From Guadua angustifolia (Eukaryota > Streptophyta > Magnoliopsida > Poales > Poaceae), in contig CM070503.1 of NCBI GenBank assembly GCA_036346375.1, positions 5,332,001-5,396,000 of the forward strand: DNA of 64,000 nt. The letters run 5' to 3'. The notes under the pieces were generated by a model. The model was not told where the DNA came from. It saw nothing but the letters and a program-made list of their open reading frames with translations, and ran no database searches. The position numbers and the translations under genes are program-made. Positions 46,113-58,475 of this stretch are shown piece after piece; the first letter of the stretch is position 1, and the number at the start of each line of letters is the position of its first letter.

Positions 46113-46739
46113 TTAGTGAGAAGATAGATAAGGACCTATGCCATCGGCTTACTATCCAGTGGTACACTGCTGATTAGGTTTTTTTTTTTCACGGGCGATC
46201 GGATAATTTGTTGCTCTGTTTTGTGAGGAACATTAAAAAAGCCCGCATATTAAAAGGGGTGGCGCGCCCGGAGGGACTGCGTGGAGAACTGAGAGTACAC
46301 GTCATGTAATGGGCTTTTTGATGTAGGATTTGGATTTTGGGGACACATTTGGGAGTGTTCTCGGCCCACTAACGAACATTCGCAGTTTCGCACCATCCAA
46401 CCAAAACACATGAAGTTTTCTGAAGAAAAAAGAAGAAAAAGGCAGAACGCGTGGAGAAAAAGAGTACCAGGATGTTCCTCTCGTACGTGGGGACGCTTCT
46501 TTTCCTCCTTCCCTTGTCATAACAAGTGCATGAGAGATACTTCGTTTTAACAACTGGTATCAAAGTTTGTCATAACAAAGTTAGTCACGGCATTTGGCAC
46601 TTGAAACAGCTAGCCTTATGTGTTACTGTATGAAAACCTTTTTGAGATCCGGGAGTACTTCAATGAAAACTTTGTCACCCGGTAACATAGTAAAGTGACA
46701 AAAAAAAGGTGATCCATTAAGCAAAAAGCGGTCCTAGCT

Positions 46740-46996
46740 ACTACTCACTCCAATTTACAAAAATTTATCAGTTTGGGATATGTACTGTCAAAATTTTGAA
46801 ACTTTAGTTATCTATATCTTTTTAAATATTTAGATTGGATGTATAAAAATCATATATATAGATTCGTCTTGAAACGTATTTTTCATAATATTATAATTTT
46901 ATTGAATTTTATAAATATATTATAATAGAAATTAATTATCAAAGTTGAGTTTTTGAAACCATATTGATGTCCAAAACAATAACTATTTATAGCCAA
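46740..46996. mobile_element. Stowaway/mariner-type MITE
   Basis: It begins TACTCACTCCAATTTACAAA and contains GATTCGTCTTGAAACGTATT, a phrase frequent in grass Stowaway/mariner MITEs. It ends near GCCAAAAGAAGTACTTA. About 257 bp, AT-rich and noncoding. Confidence 0.5.
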
Positions 46997-46999
46997 AAG

Positions 47000-48980
47000 A
47001 AGTACTTACTAGTTTGTGCCCGCACGGCACCCATATATCAGATTTTATACGAATAGAAAAACGGACGCGGAGCGACGGAGTAGAAGAGCAGTCATGGAGG
47101 CCGCAGCGAAATGCAAGTGTAGGTTATTTTGTTAATGCAACCAACGTCAGCCCTCGACTTAATCAGCGGTGCTTTTACGGATCACCTTCTCAATACAATT
47201 TATGTAAATATTGAAATAAGAAAAAAAGATAAATAATCATTATTCATCCATGCTTTAATGTTTGAGACTTTTTTACCGTTTTGGGAGATAACAAAATTTA
47301 GAATGAGCTAGTATGAGAGGTACCAAAATAGAAAAATCTCTTAATATTTAAGAAGATGTTTTTATGCTTCACTTTTTAAAAGTTGCAAAAATATTGAAGT
47401 ATGATTAAAGGGTATACAGTGATTACTTACCCATTCGCTTTGTACAACCTGTAAATAGTGATGCATACAAAAACATCTACCTTATAACTTAAAAAGCAAA
47501 TTACCCTCCATGTTGTACCTCAAAAAATAGGTTGTATCTCACGTAACGTTAGGCATATACGTAAAGTATATGAGTATATAATATAATCTAGGTGGTATGT
47601 ATATTTTAAAACATACTCTTTTTTATATGCGTATATGAAGGTATTTACAAAAGGTGCTAAAAACTATGAACCCCCCTCGTGTGTGTGTGTGTTTTTTTTG
47701 GTTCACACTGGAGTAGTTGGATTTGGCCCGTGGATATTGGTCATCCTCTCCTCGTCTTGTTCCTTCAGTTCAGGATTACCTTTCCCAGCCCAATCTCTAC
47801 CAGCCGCCGCCGCTGAGGACGACGACAAGAGGTCGCATGGAAGGGGCCGCAAGGTGAAGAGGCGCGGCGGATGTCGTACAACACGGTACTGGATGTCATG
47901 GCGAGGCATCGGCAAGTTTAAGTTTCTGGTCAAGGTCTACGATCGACGTGCTGCTGAAGAAGGTAGCTAGAGGGTAGGGAAGGCAAGTACGCCGTCGAAA
48001 AGCAGCTCGCCGTTTACGAAGACGTACCAGCTCCACGACGTCTGGCACGCATGAGATCGACGGTTCTATCGCCTCCACAGCGAGTGCGTTGTTAATCAGT
48101 GGATTCAGCTACAGCATTGCAAGTTAAAAAGGTTTAATTTCGAGCCATAACCACATAATTAAAAACGCAGCTCGGTCGGTCGGTGCAGGTAGTACAGCGA
48201 TCTCGGTCGATCACATTTACTCAGAATTGAAGTTTGCTAGCAGCCCAGCACGCACAGTGTCCTTTCCCATGGGCAAGAAGTACAACAGGTTCCATACAAG
48301 ACAGTAAAGATATCGAGCTGTATATCAACCTGACCTCGCCAAACTGGCGCCTAGCGCCGTTGCGCGGCGGGACGGGAACCGCGCGACTGATACTGAAGCA
48401 GCAAGCAGCCTAGCTAGTCGTCCCCCACACCGTACCCTATCACCCGCGCATCATATGCCCATAATTGCCTCGCTCGCCACGCCTCCCCGGCCGTGCGTGG
48501 GGCCCGGCGGGCAGTCACATTGATGGGCTACCCGACGACCAGGGCGCCCTGCCCGTCGCACATGACCCTGTCGTCGTCCCTCCCTTTCCCTCTCAGGTTC
48601 GTCCTCGTCTCTCGTACCATGCATTAAGTTTAGGTATTAGCCTCGCGAAAATTAATGGAGACATTCCGAGTTCTGGGTTGTTCTTAATTAGCTTCAGCTT
48701 TGCATGTGTGCAGTAGCAAGTGGAATGGAATGACAAGTGAATAGGTACCCCCTTTTAGCAAGATGGTAGAGTCAACCACACACTTGAATAAGGTTAAATT
48801 TGTCTTATGTAGCATCAGTGCATGAGCTGATGAGCATACATATATATATACCAAATTAAGTTTCATGGAGTACTCATCTGGTTACACACTTACAAAAACA
48901 AGAAAAGGTCCAGGAGTTCAATTTTTGGAAGAAGCCACGACTCGCACGAGAAAACCACATGTGTAGTAAAAGAAGTTAAA
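47000..48980. other. Intergenic, no supported gene
   Basis: A GC-rich open frame at 47635-47970 has a Lys/Arg-rich stretch but no family I recognise. A GC-rich, purine-poor tract at 48340-48600 might be promoter-like. The left half (47220-47640) is AT-rich. Nothing here could be raised to a gene model. Confidence 0.4.
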
Positions 48981-48987
48981 GCTGGAC

Positions 48988-51900
48988 ACTACAGTAATCC
49001 CGCAAATTAACATCGGCCAAATGCCGACGTTAATTAGCCATTTGCCGACGTTAATTGTAATTAACGTCGCCAAAACACTAATTAACGTCGGCCTCTGGCC
49101 CACGATAGTTAATCGACGTTAATTAAGCAATTAACGTCATTGCCGACGTTAATTACTAATTAACGTCGGCAAACACGGACGTTAATTAATCTTGTGATCG
49201 CGCCAATTAACGCGTCGACTCTTTGTTTAGCCGACGTTAATTACTAATTAACGTCGGCTTAGGCCTGGCCGACGTTAATTAGCTGTGTTTTGTCGGAGAT
49301 TTGCCGGACGAAGCAGGGTGCTAGGGTTACTAATTAACGTCGGTGACCCTGGCGGCGTTAATTAGTTAATTAACGCGTCGGTGACCCTTGGCCGACGTTA
49401 ATTGGTAATTCCAGGGGCAACTTTTACCCCTATTTTCATGTTTCGCCACACAATTCAATACATAATATAATCAACATTGACAGCAATTCACACATCAACA
49501 CATATAATTCACGAATATAAACAATCCAAAGACTGAACATGCATATAATTAAGTTATCGATCCATCATAATATCCAAATTGTCATAACATACAAAAAAGG
49601 CCAAAGTGACACAACTACAAACGCATCCAAAAGTTCAGCTGGAATCATACACATCCAAAGTGACAACTATGAAACAATCTACAACTGCTAGCCGCCATCT
49701 GGTTGATTGGAGTTCTGGCCGCTTGATCCGGAAGCAAAGAGCGCGTTGACAAAGTTAGTTGCACCGTCGGTTCCCTACACAAGAAAATGCAAGATTAGAC
49801 AATAATATAAGAATGAATGTACCATAAGGAGACAAGTAAGAAACGAACCACCGGATCTGCAGGTGCTGCAAGTGTTGCAGGCGGAGTACTGTAAGACGAG
49901 GACCCATGTGCCGTTGGTCCCTACATAAGGCAACAATTATAGCTAGATTGATCCAATTTTAGTAGATTTACAAGTTTTGACAAAGTGAAGTTAGAATAGA
50001 CTAGTTTTGACTAAGTGAAGCTAGAATAGGCTAGTTTACCAAACTGGTTATCCAGTCTTGAACAGATAGCATGCACAAAGGATGTTTCTATGTTGTAAAT
50101 GTAGGCACAACCATTGCTTTTACATGAGCTAGTTAGCAGTAACAAACCGAGACCACATTTTTCATACCTGAGCTGCAGGAGGTGCCGGAGGATACATCCC
50201 CCATTGTGGCAGCGGCATGGCATGGAGCAGTGGAAAGACAATGTTTTGCCCCATCGCTGAAACATTGCCTACAAATACAATGTATAAGTATTTTGAATTA
50301 ATATATTCTCTAAATGCAATAGATTGAAGACTCGGACTTACTTGAATTGCCGCTTGCTGTTGTGCCTGGTATGAAGCGTAGTACTCTTGCTGCGCCCTTG
50401 CATAATCATCACGTTGGCGTAGCTCCTCACGCAGCCTAGTAACCTCCACCTCCTGCTCGAGGAGCGACGGCTACCAACCCCGAGGTGCGAGACGAAGAAG
50501 ATCCCTCTCACCAAGACCACCGCCGAAGTCGATCACTCCAGTGAACATGGAGTACCTTCAAAATGTGTGACCACAAAGGCTTCAAAGACTTGAAATTATG
50601 ACTTCATGAAATTTTAGAAGGTATGACATCTCACCGTCCATGGGCCTTGCCGCCTCCACTAGCATGCACAGCTACGCCGTCAAGCGGTTCCTTCCTCCAA
50701 TCATAGTCTTCACCATGGCGCTTGACCATTTCCTCGCCATATTTCTCCTACATAACCAAATCGGACACTTTAAATGGGAACTGCAAATCAAACAACTTAA
50801 TTTGAATTGGATCAAAATTGTGACCACTAACCAGCCGATCAATAGTCATCTCTTGATCAAGACAATTTTCGAGGTGTGTCGGGTCTCAACCTTTATGACC
50901 TTCCACGTACACTTCAATATCACTCGGCGTAACACCGGTCCGAGCCTCCTGTAGACATAAGTTAGGTGCATACATATACTTGGTAACATGTATTTTGCAA
51001 AGAGTGGTGACAAAGCGGATTTATAGCGAGCTGTAGAGTCGAATAAAATTCGGACATAACCCATTGTTCTCCACACGCCGGGATATGGTGCGGGGAGAAC
51101 AACAGGTTATGACGCCGAATTTCATTCGCACTCAAATGGCTCGTCATAAATACCGCACTTTGTCATCCACTCCGAGGTCATCCAAAAAGGACAATTCGGA
51201 CCGACATCTCACATCTCACATGTGACACATGTGAGACATGTGACACATGTGAGATCCGATCCAAAGCGGGTGACGATAGGTTTCGTGACACTATGTGATT
51301 TGAAATCAAAAATAAAAATCCGACGATAATCCATTACTCAAATATATATTTATAAGCACAAAATCAATATATCAAATTTATCTATGTATTTTGTCATGCC
51401 TCTACCAACATATGCATCATTAGTTCATTACTCACCCACGCGTCTTGCATCATGGTACCACTCCAAAACCATATCAATCTAATTAACAGTGTGATGATCA
51501 CGAAACCAATCCAAAAGTGGCCTCACTTAAAGTGTTAGAACGAAACACAAGGCATAAGTCATTATCAATAATAATTATGCCTAAAACATGACAAAATACA
51601 CGATCACAAGCAACATAAGCAAAAGTATACAACTAGTGCATGCTCTTGTATAATCTTGAGGTAGCCACTACATAACCCATACAACTAGTGCATGCTAAAC
51701 AAAAGTGCATATCTATTACTCAACAAGGTACTTCACTGCAATGCTAAACAAAACATGACAAAATGCAGTGACTAGCATGAGCAATCCAACTAACAATCAA
51801 GTTCACGGAGCCTTATTGCAAGTATTAACGTCGGCCAGGGTTTTCGGGAGACGTTAATTAACTAATGACCCCATTAATTAACTAATTATAGAGCCATGCA

Positions 51901-52373
51901 TCCATAAGCTTAAACAATGATCGACCTTCAAGCTTGTGGCCGGAGAGGAGGAGGAGGAGGCAGGACGAGGGCGCAGCGCCCGGCGTGGCGGTGACAGCGC
52001 GGCGTGGGCGAGACGGCGGGGCGGCAGAGGCGGCGAGGCGTGGGGGCGGCGGTCGGCGCCGGCGTATGGACGGGCGGGGCGGCGGCAAGGCGTGGCGGCG
52101 GGCGGCGGCGATGGCGGCGGCGGCGGGCAAGAAGGCGCGCGCAGAAAGCGGCGGGCGGATCGCGCAAGATTTTTTTTGGCGCGGCGCGATTGGCGCGGCA
52201 GCGCGGCGTTACCCTTATGTACCTAATGAGCGTCGGCCGAGAATAAACCGACGCATTAGCTAATTAACGCGTCGCCACTTGTCACCGACGTTAATTAGAC
52301 AATTAACGTCGGCTTATTCCCTGGCCGACGTTAATTAATTTGGCCGACGTTAATGTGCATGTTTCCTGTAGTG
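48988..52373 (-). mobile_element. CACTA (En/Spm) transposon, 3.4 kb
   Basis: The termini are CACTACAGTAATC (48988) and the inverse CACTACAGGAAAC (ending 52373). Perfect 3-bp target duplications GGA flank it (48985-48987 and 52374-52376). Both subterminal regions (about 48995-49420 and 51820-52360) carry many copies of CCGACGTTAATTA in both orientations, the expected transposase-binding repeats. A decayed minus-strand gene lies inside. The segment 51930-52210 is extremely GC-rich and open on both strands, a likely first exon or promoter. At this size it lacks the main transposase and is non-autonomous. Confidence 0.92.
49688..51180 (-). pseudogene. Decayed En/Spm transposase-associated (Transposase_24-like) gene
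   Basis: On the minus strand, segments appear in the order usual for the second gene of plant CACTA elements: VTPSDIEVYVEGHKG then a stop and HLENCLDQEMTIDRLV (about 50950-50830); KYGEEMVKRHGEDYDWRKEP and VHASGGGKAHGR (about 50755-50635); a Gln/Tyr-rich coiled segment QEYYASYQAQQQAAI (about 50400-50340) with MPLPQWGMYPPAPPA (50215-50165); and a C-terminal exon ending SGQNSNQPDGG with its stop at 49690-49688. The stop after EGHKG and others upstream show it is not functional, apart from possible readthrough or miscalled bases. Confidence 0.7.
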
Positions 52374-52429
52374 GGAGGCCACGTTTGCAGTGGTCTATGG
52401 TCCGGGAGTTCTTAGAATTCCCTTTCCTT

Positions 52430-53730
52430 GTATTTTTTTTTCAAATCTAGTCACCATGCGAACTCAATTGTAAAAATAGCCCCCTCTTTCGCTGCGTTCG
52501 TTTACTATGGTAGCAGACCGGAGCCATAGTAGGTCGTCTACCGTGGCAGAATGGTGGTACCGAGCTATGGTAGAGCGACAAAACCTGTCACACTCCCTCA
52601 CTGTGCAGTTCTGCTGCTCAGTCTACGCTGTCTCCATATGAAACCTCTCTGCCGCGTCACTTGCCTTGCCGAGCCTCCCTACTCGGCACTTGGCTTGCCA
52701 TGGTTCTAGGCTTTTACCACGTTACAAGGGCACGACACTAATCGAGAAGATGATTTTCTTTACAATTGCATTTATACCGATACTAGATTTTTCAAAATAT
52801 TATAAATCCGCTAGAAAAGGTCATGCTTCTATGCTCCAGAAGCCTCAAGAGTTAAAACGTTGCTTTTTCGCCGCGCGTTTCCCGCTTTAGATGCCGTACG
52901 ATCGGGAATTACCAACGGGCATGTGCCACATCTACAAGTGGGGCAGACCGGTCGCGTGTAAGTGTCACCTAATCCTAGTCGTCCAAAACGCACTTATAGA
53001 TCGCGAGGAGACCGTACGTGTGTTGACTCGAGAAGTGAGAGACACCTCGAAACACCAGTAGCTCAGCGGCTCAGCCTCGATCAGTGTCCCTCAAAAACCT
53101 TGTCCATGGATCAAAAGGTAGTAGTAATTGCAAAAACTTGTCGGTATTCGGTAACCCATGCATTCTTACGGACTAATTTTTTAATAAAATCATTCAGGTT
53201 TTTTAATTTAGATTATACGGTGATAGCTATTATAACTTGACTCTGTTACTTTCGTACGGACTATCTTCTTAAATAAAGTCACTTGCATTTGTTAATTTGG
53301 ATTGTACATGATATATAGCTACTCTAAATTGATTTTGTTTGATGGACGTTAAATCTTTTCTTTTTCTCGATTAATGTGAAATTTCTCTAATAGTTTATAA
53401 TGAAGATAGGTAACAGATTTCATTATGAATTTTAATATCTTAGGAATTTAGAATTTTAATACGCATACAAAATCAAATCTCTAATCATCTTTTAATTTAT
53501 TTCTAATTTGTATATTTTTGGATCGTGCTTTGGGTTGGACATTGTATAAAAATCTCTTTTCTATTTTTATTTATTATTATTCCTAATTTTATTTTTAGGG
53601 TTTACTTTTGAATTCATTTGAAAATTAAATTGCTATTTTTATTCTAAATTTTAGTTAAATTGACTGGTACTTGATAAAGACTCACTCTATTAAAAAATGT
53701 AATGCATATTTTTAATAGTCTTGTCCATTA
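52430..53730. other. Intergenic, nothing recognised
   Basis: Mixed GC content to about 53100, then AT-rich to 53730. No domain-bearing open frame, transposon end or RNA gene was recognised. Confidence 0.4.
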
Positions 53731-53734
53731 ATAT

Positions 53735-54200
53735 AGGAAGTGTTTCATATTCCAATAAAAAATTTCATTCAACACTCTTAACTACAAAATCAGTTATTTA
53801 ACACCCTAATCTTAAAAAATCTGATCAACTTACACCCTAATGAGGTTTTGGAGGGTGGTTTTGCTAGTGGGAATCCAACTTAGGGTGGTTTTTGCTATGT
53901 TGGTAGCCATGGGAAGATAGTAGAGATAGTAAGAGGAGTAAGAAAAATGTCGGCAATATGGACGACAACATACTTGAATTGGATTCTCATAAGCAAAATC
54001 CAATAATATAGCCGTCAATATTATAGAAACCATCTTGAGTGGGATCTACATGCATGATTAAAACCACCATCCAAAACCGCCTTAGAGTATAATTTGACCT
54101 GGTTTTGTAAATTTAGGGTGTTAAATATCCGGTTTTGTAGTTGAGGGTACTAAACGAACTTTTTGCAAAGTTTGAAGGTATTAAATAGACTTATTCCTAG
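53735..54200. mobile_element. Foldback element related to that at 24125
   Basis: The left arm CTCTTAACTACAAAATCAG ... TTTAACACCCTAATCTTA pairs with the right arm TTTAGGGTGTTAAATATCC ... TTTTGTAGTTGAGGGTACT over about 95 bp. Phrases of the type TTATTTAACACYCTAA are shared with 24125-24570. The centre is noncoding. Confidence 0.55.
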
Positions 54201-54539
54201 ATAATAATTAGGGGTATTCTAATCATTTTCAATATCACCTTAGTGTAGAGCTAGAAGAAAATACACCCTATAAACTTGGACGAAGTAAGTAACTATTATT
54301 TCAAATTTTTGTTATTTATGAATGTTACTTTAGAAGTCGTACAAATCAAATTTCCAATCATCCTTTAATTTTTATTCCAAATTTGCATGTTTTTTATTGT
54401 AGTCCAGGCGGACTTTTCAGTTTTAGGTTGGAATTCATTTGAAAATTTGTATTATTATTTATTACGATTCTAAATTTTATTTATAGAGTTTATCATATAA
54501 TTCATATGAAATCAATTTGATAATTTTTTATTTTATTCT

Positions 54540-55165
54540 TAATTTTAGTTAATTTTCTTTTAATTTGATAATTTTTATTTAATTACTGTTCTAAATTTTA
54601 GTTATTTATTGATTTACTTTGGAAATCATATAGCAATCAAATTGAAAATTTTCCTTAATTTTTTATTCTAAATTTTAGTTAATTTTGATTATACATGACA
54701 CGGGCTCTTTCTTTTAATCTAAGTCATTATAACTCAATCCTAATAAACAGATAGCCAGATCTTTTTAATTAACGTGGCAACTTACTCAGAGTGCCTGGAT
54801 TTTAGTTAATTTTTATTGTACTTGACAAGGCTCTTTCTTTTAATCTAAGCCGTTATAACTCGGGCAAAGTAGATTAATGACTAGATCTTTCTAGTTAACG
54901 TAGGAGTTTTCTCAGCGTGCTTAATTAGTATAATTATAGATACATAAATTTCAAATTTTAGTTATTTATAGATTTACTTTGGAAATCTTATGGAGATCAA
55001 ATTTCTATTTTTTCTTAATTTTTTATTCTGAATTTTAGTTAAATTTATATTATACTTGACATGACTCATTCTTTTAATCAAGCCATTATAACTTGAGCCT
55101 GACAGATAGATGGCCATACCTTTTTAGTTAACATAGGAGCTTCAATGCTTAATTAAGTATAGGTA
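54540..55165. repeat. Three diverged tandem units of about 110-190 bp
   Basis: Each unit has AATTTTAGTTAA..TT.ATTATAC.TGAC, then GGCTCTTTCTTTTAATC.AAGCCRTTATAACT, then GCCAGATCTTT and a GTTAACGTRG phrase. Copies are at about 54672-54795, 54810-54925 and 55033-55160. A shorter relative is at about 53310-53400. Confidence 0.65.
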
Positions 55166-55427
55166 TAGATAGATAGATGATGTATTTAAGGCTGCAGTAA
55201 AAACCCCCAATGGCAGCAGTAAATTCTGAAACCGCAACATTTTTACCATGTCAAATGAATAGCACTCCACAGTAGCAAACTGCTAATTAACATGCATGAC
55301 AACGTTCGAAGATAGCAGTTTCTTCCCATGACACGATTGATTTCAAGGCTAGATGGGCATGGTGATCCTTTTCTTCCTTGGAGAAAAACAAATAGCAAAA
55401 AAAAAAAAAAAAAAATCAAATCATGTC

Positions 55428-55900
55428 ACAACCTAGAAGGATTGAAGGAGGCAGGCAGGCAGGCAGGCAGGCAAAGGCTGTGGAGTAGTAGTAAGTTACA
55501 GCTAGACTCGGACAGTACGACAGCTTGTCTACTGGACCGCTCCTGCTGCTCCTGCATGCCAATGAACGGCCGAACTGGTTGGTGTCTGGCCAGCGCGTGC
55601 CTCGGAAACCGGGCCGACGAGCGCTGCGGGCGCCCCTCGACCTCCGGCCTCGCCGACACCGGCAAGCAGGCGCTGCATACCGCGCGCCGCAGGAGGCACC
55701 ATCGATCGGGCCGTCGGGGCTGGCTGGATGGACGGCCAGGATGCGGCTTTCCTCGCTCGGACTCGGATCGCCCACTGGTCGCGGCCGTGCTCCACGGAAC
55801 CGCCTGCCTGCACGCCCGCGCGCGGGGGCAGCGGTTGCTTGCCCAACCCGCCGGGCAAGGACGACGCCCCGGTCGGCCTGCGTACCTAGGCATGCAGCTT
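55428..55900. other. Isolated GC-rich island with long open frames on both strands
   Basis: The island is sharply GC-rich between AT-rich flanks. It follows a 19-base A run (55397-55415) and a GGCA microsatellite (55450-55474). Frames of 146-213 codons on plus and 109-186 on minus overlap it, which is expected from GC bias alone. No domain, signal peptide with a consistent start, or splice model supports a gene. Confidence 0.4.
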
Positions 55901-55969
55901 TACCCTGTCGTATTAATGTTGTTTCGTTTTTATTGTTCCACCTGCCCAAATGCCAAAGTAATTGATTGA

Positions 55970-57180
55970 AGTGCAAGGATGCGTTTCTGCATGCGATACG
56001 TACTCGTTGTATGTTTATGTGAGAGATTATGATTCCGGAGTCCTCATGTCGAAAAAAAAAATAGAAACTTGTGTAAACTTCATGCGTTCGATTTATTACC
56101 TATGCGGAATGACTTCAGCTCGGACGTCTGAAATTTTCGAACGCGCTGCAAAAACATTTTTTCTCTACGGATGCAACATTTTTTTCAACGCGTGCAATAT
56201 TTTCCTTCGACAACAGTAGAAATACGGTACAGTAAACAGATGTTGCAAGCATTGAAAAAAATGTTGTCATATCAGAATTTTTTTTTGCAAGAGCCGTCCG
56301 ATGGAATGAACAGTAATCGGATATCCAAGCGCTAGTATTTCCCTTATCTCTGTGTTCATGTTCGTGTTCTCCACCTTCTCGCCTATAGAAGCTTAAAAAA
56401 GGTGCTATACCTATTAACTTAGAGCTCTTTTACAGAACACTAAATTCCGTATGGACCGTTCATTCTTTTCGATCCAATTAATCATATTAATTGGTACTTT
56501 ATTTATACGTTTTCTGATAGTATATTAGTAGAAATACTCTTAACAAATTAATGGCTAGATCTGATTTCTGCTACTCACTGTATACTATAAGTATAATATG
56601 AAGTAAAATTTCTCATTAATTAAAGCATGCAATGTGCGTTTAGAATCGAGGGAGTTTTTATGGGCAGCATAAAGATGAAATCTGATTCAAAACTTGCACC
56701 ATCGAACCCTCCCACCCCCGGCGCGCGCTACAACTATTCTGAATACAGGTCATTCTAGTTGTCAAATTTTGTTCCTAAATATATTTTATTTTACAATTTC
56801 GAGACGATAACTTTTGACTATTTTTTCTTTTACAAATCCTTATCATTTAGTATTCTCAATAACACATACCATCTGAGAGCAATAAGTTGGCTAATGAATA
56901 AGGACGATTTGATATTTTTATACGTGACTTAGTTGAAATCTAAAATCCTATAATGTTACCTGTTCAGGAACAAAGGAGTACAATGCACTGCAGTGCAGGC
57001 ATGTATACTTTGACCCAGCTGCGTTGAAAACAACAAGAAAAAGTAGGCAGAAAGCGTGCGCATTGCATATATGCATGGTCGCTCAATCTAGCAGCACCCA
57101 GGCCATGGCATGGAGTGTTGATATATGTGTGTTTCTCACTCATATTTAAGGAGGAAGAAAGATGAGAGAGAGGCAGAGGC
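55970..57180. other. AT-rich intergenic sequence, possible transposon remnant
   Basis: 56030-56345 has reiterated GCAACATTTTTT-like phrases near CGACAACAGTAG, which are common in grass DNA-transposon remnants. No termini were identified. The rest shows nothing recognisable. Confidence 0.3.
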
Positions 57181-57191
57181 AGGGCGAGAGC

Positions 57192-57234
57192 TAGCTATAG
57201 CTCTCTCTGCGGCACGTGGCAGAGAGGCTAGCTA
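57192..57234. promoter_or_regulatory. Inverted repeat with a G-box in the loop
   Basis: The left arm TAGCTATAGCTCTCTCTGC and right arm GCAGAGAGGCTAGCTA are imperfect complements. The loop is GGCACGTG with the G-box CACGTG at 57213-57218, a bZIP/bHLH binding core. It is about 2.1 kb upstream of the MIR166 pair. A regulatory role is inference. Confidence 0.4.
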
Positions 57235-58239
57235 CGGGGACTGACCGACCAAATCAACATGGTAATGATGGTGATCATCACAAGCTCTGTAGGCCTACGT
57301 ACGTGGGAAGCCAAACGCACTGTCTATAGCTACGGATGGTCAACCCTGTGAGGTTGACCGGGAGCATGCAAACTCGCCGGTACACATGCTTATACACTGT
57401 CAGTAGTCAGTAGTCAGCTGAGAGTGAGCACAGGAACTAGCCAGCTAGCTGTTCAGTTCATTTGGCAAATTTATGACTCCAGTAGTTTTTGAATTTTGAA
57501 TTCTTCAGATCGAAGTATCGAACATGTAGATGTATGGTGTGAGCTATATATACTTACGCCTATCTATTATGTACATATTTTGGAAAGCTTAGAAATAAGA
57601 ATTAATAGTTGCCAGGCCATGAGGTTTTCAGCAGATACAATCATACAAATAATGCTGGCAAAACTCAAAAGACCCCTCGAGAACTCTTTTTTCAAAAGGC
57701 GTTGACATTTGGGAGATGCAATTGCAAGCGCTTTTGCTGACAAGCTAGCTAGCTAGCCATCAAGGGACACTTTGATTCTTATAGCTTGCGTCGAGTCACC
57801 CAAGTCCCATTCCTGTTCTTCATTCTTTCCAGGACGGAAACGTTTATAGGAGTTTGAGCTACTAAGTACATGTAGAAGACCTTTAGTTTTGGGGCAGGTA
57901 AATGCAGGGCAGTAAACACGAGAGAGGGCTATAGCTAGCTATAGATCACAGATGGGCTTGTCTATTTGGTGCTGTAATTATGATCGTCTTTCTTGCAAGC
58001 TTTTCACAGACATTCCCATGGCCTTTAATTGCACTGAATTGGTGCATTTCACGAGGTAAAATGGAAGCAAAATCAGATTTTGAAGAAAAAACAAATCAAC
58101 AGAACATTCTTGAATGTACTCCGATCTATATATCTATAAACATGATGATATTCAAACCATCTCCTTTGTTATAAGGGCAAGAAAATCCCACAATAATCTT
58201 AAATTCTAGAAATTCTCATATTAATCAGAAGAAAAAGAT

Positions 58240-58475
58240 AAAGATCTCCACCACTAATTTCGGTGGGACCACATTATAACGGTACATATTAATTATATAT
58301 AACAAATACAATTATTTTTCAATCATTACAAGTAGAGTTGTATATCAAAGAAAGAATCTCCACCACTTATTTTGGTGAGACCAAATTATAACGGTGCAGA
58401 TTAATCATATATAAATAGATTTATATAATAAATATAATTGTATTTCATTCATTGGAAGTAAAGTTGTACATCAAA
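58240..58475. repeat. ~115-120-bp tandem duplication upstream of MIR166
   Basis: Two adjacent diverged copies share ATCTCCACCACTWATTTYGGTG, then RAATTATAACGGT and TTGTAYATCAAAG phrases. The copies start at about 58240 and 58352. It lies about 1 kb upstream of the first miRNA hairpin. Confidence 0.8.

Noticed and set aside
51882..52263. Overlapping long open frames on both strands in the GC-rich block
   Set aside because: Frames open on both strands at once are expected from extreme GC content, and none has a domain. The block lies inside the CACTA element.
48995..52360. Regular short repeats that might be read as a CRISPR-like array
   Set aside because: CCGACGTTAATTA occurs in both orientations with irregular spacing and only near the two termini of a CACTA element. 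This is a plant nuclear sequence.
55328..55976. 213-codon plus-strand and 186-codon minus-strand genes
   Set aside because: They arise from a GC-rich island and a translated poly-A and GGCA repeat. Neither has a recognisable fold or consistent start context.
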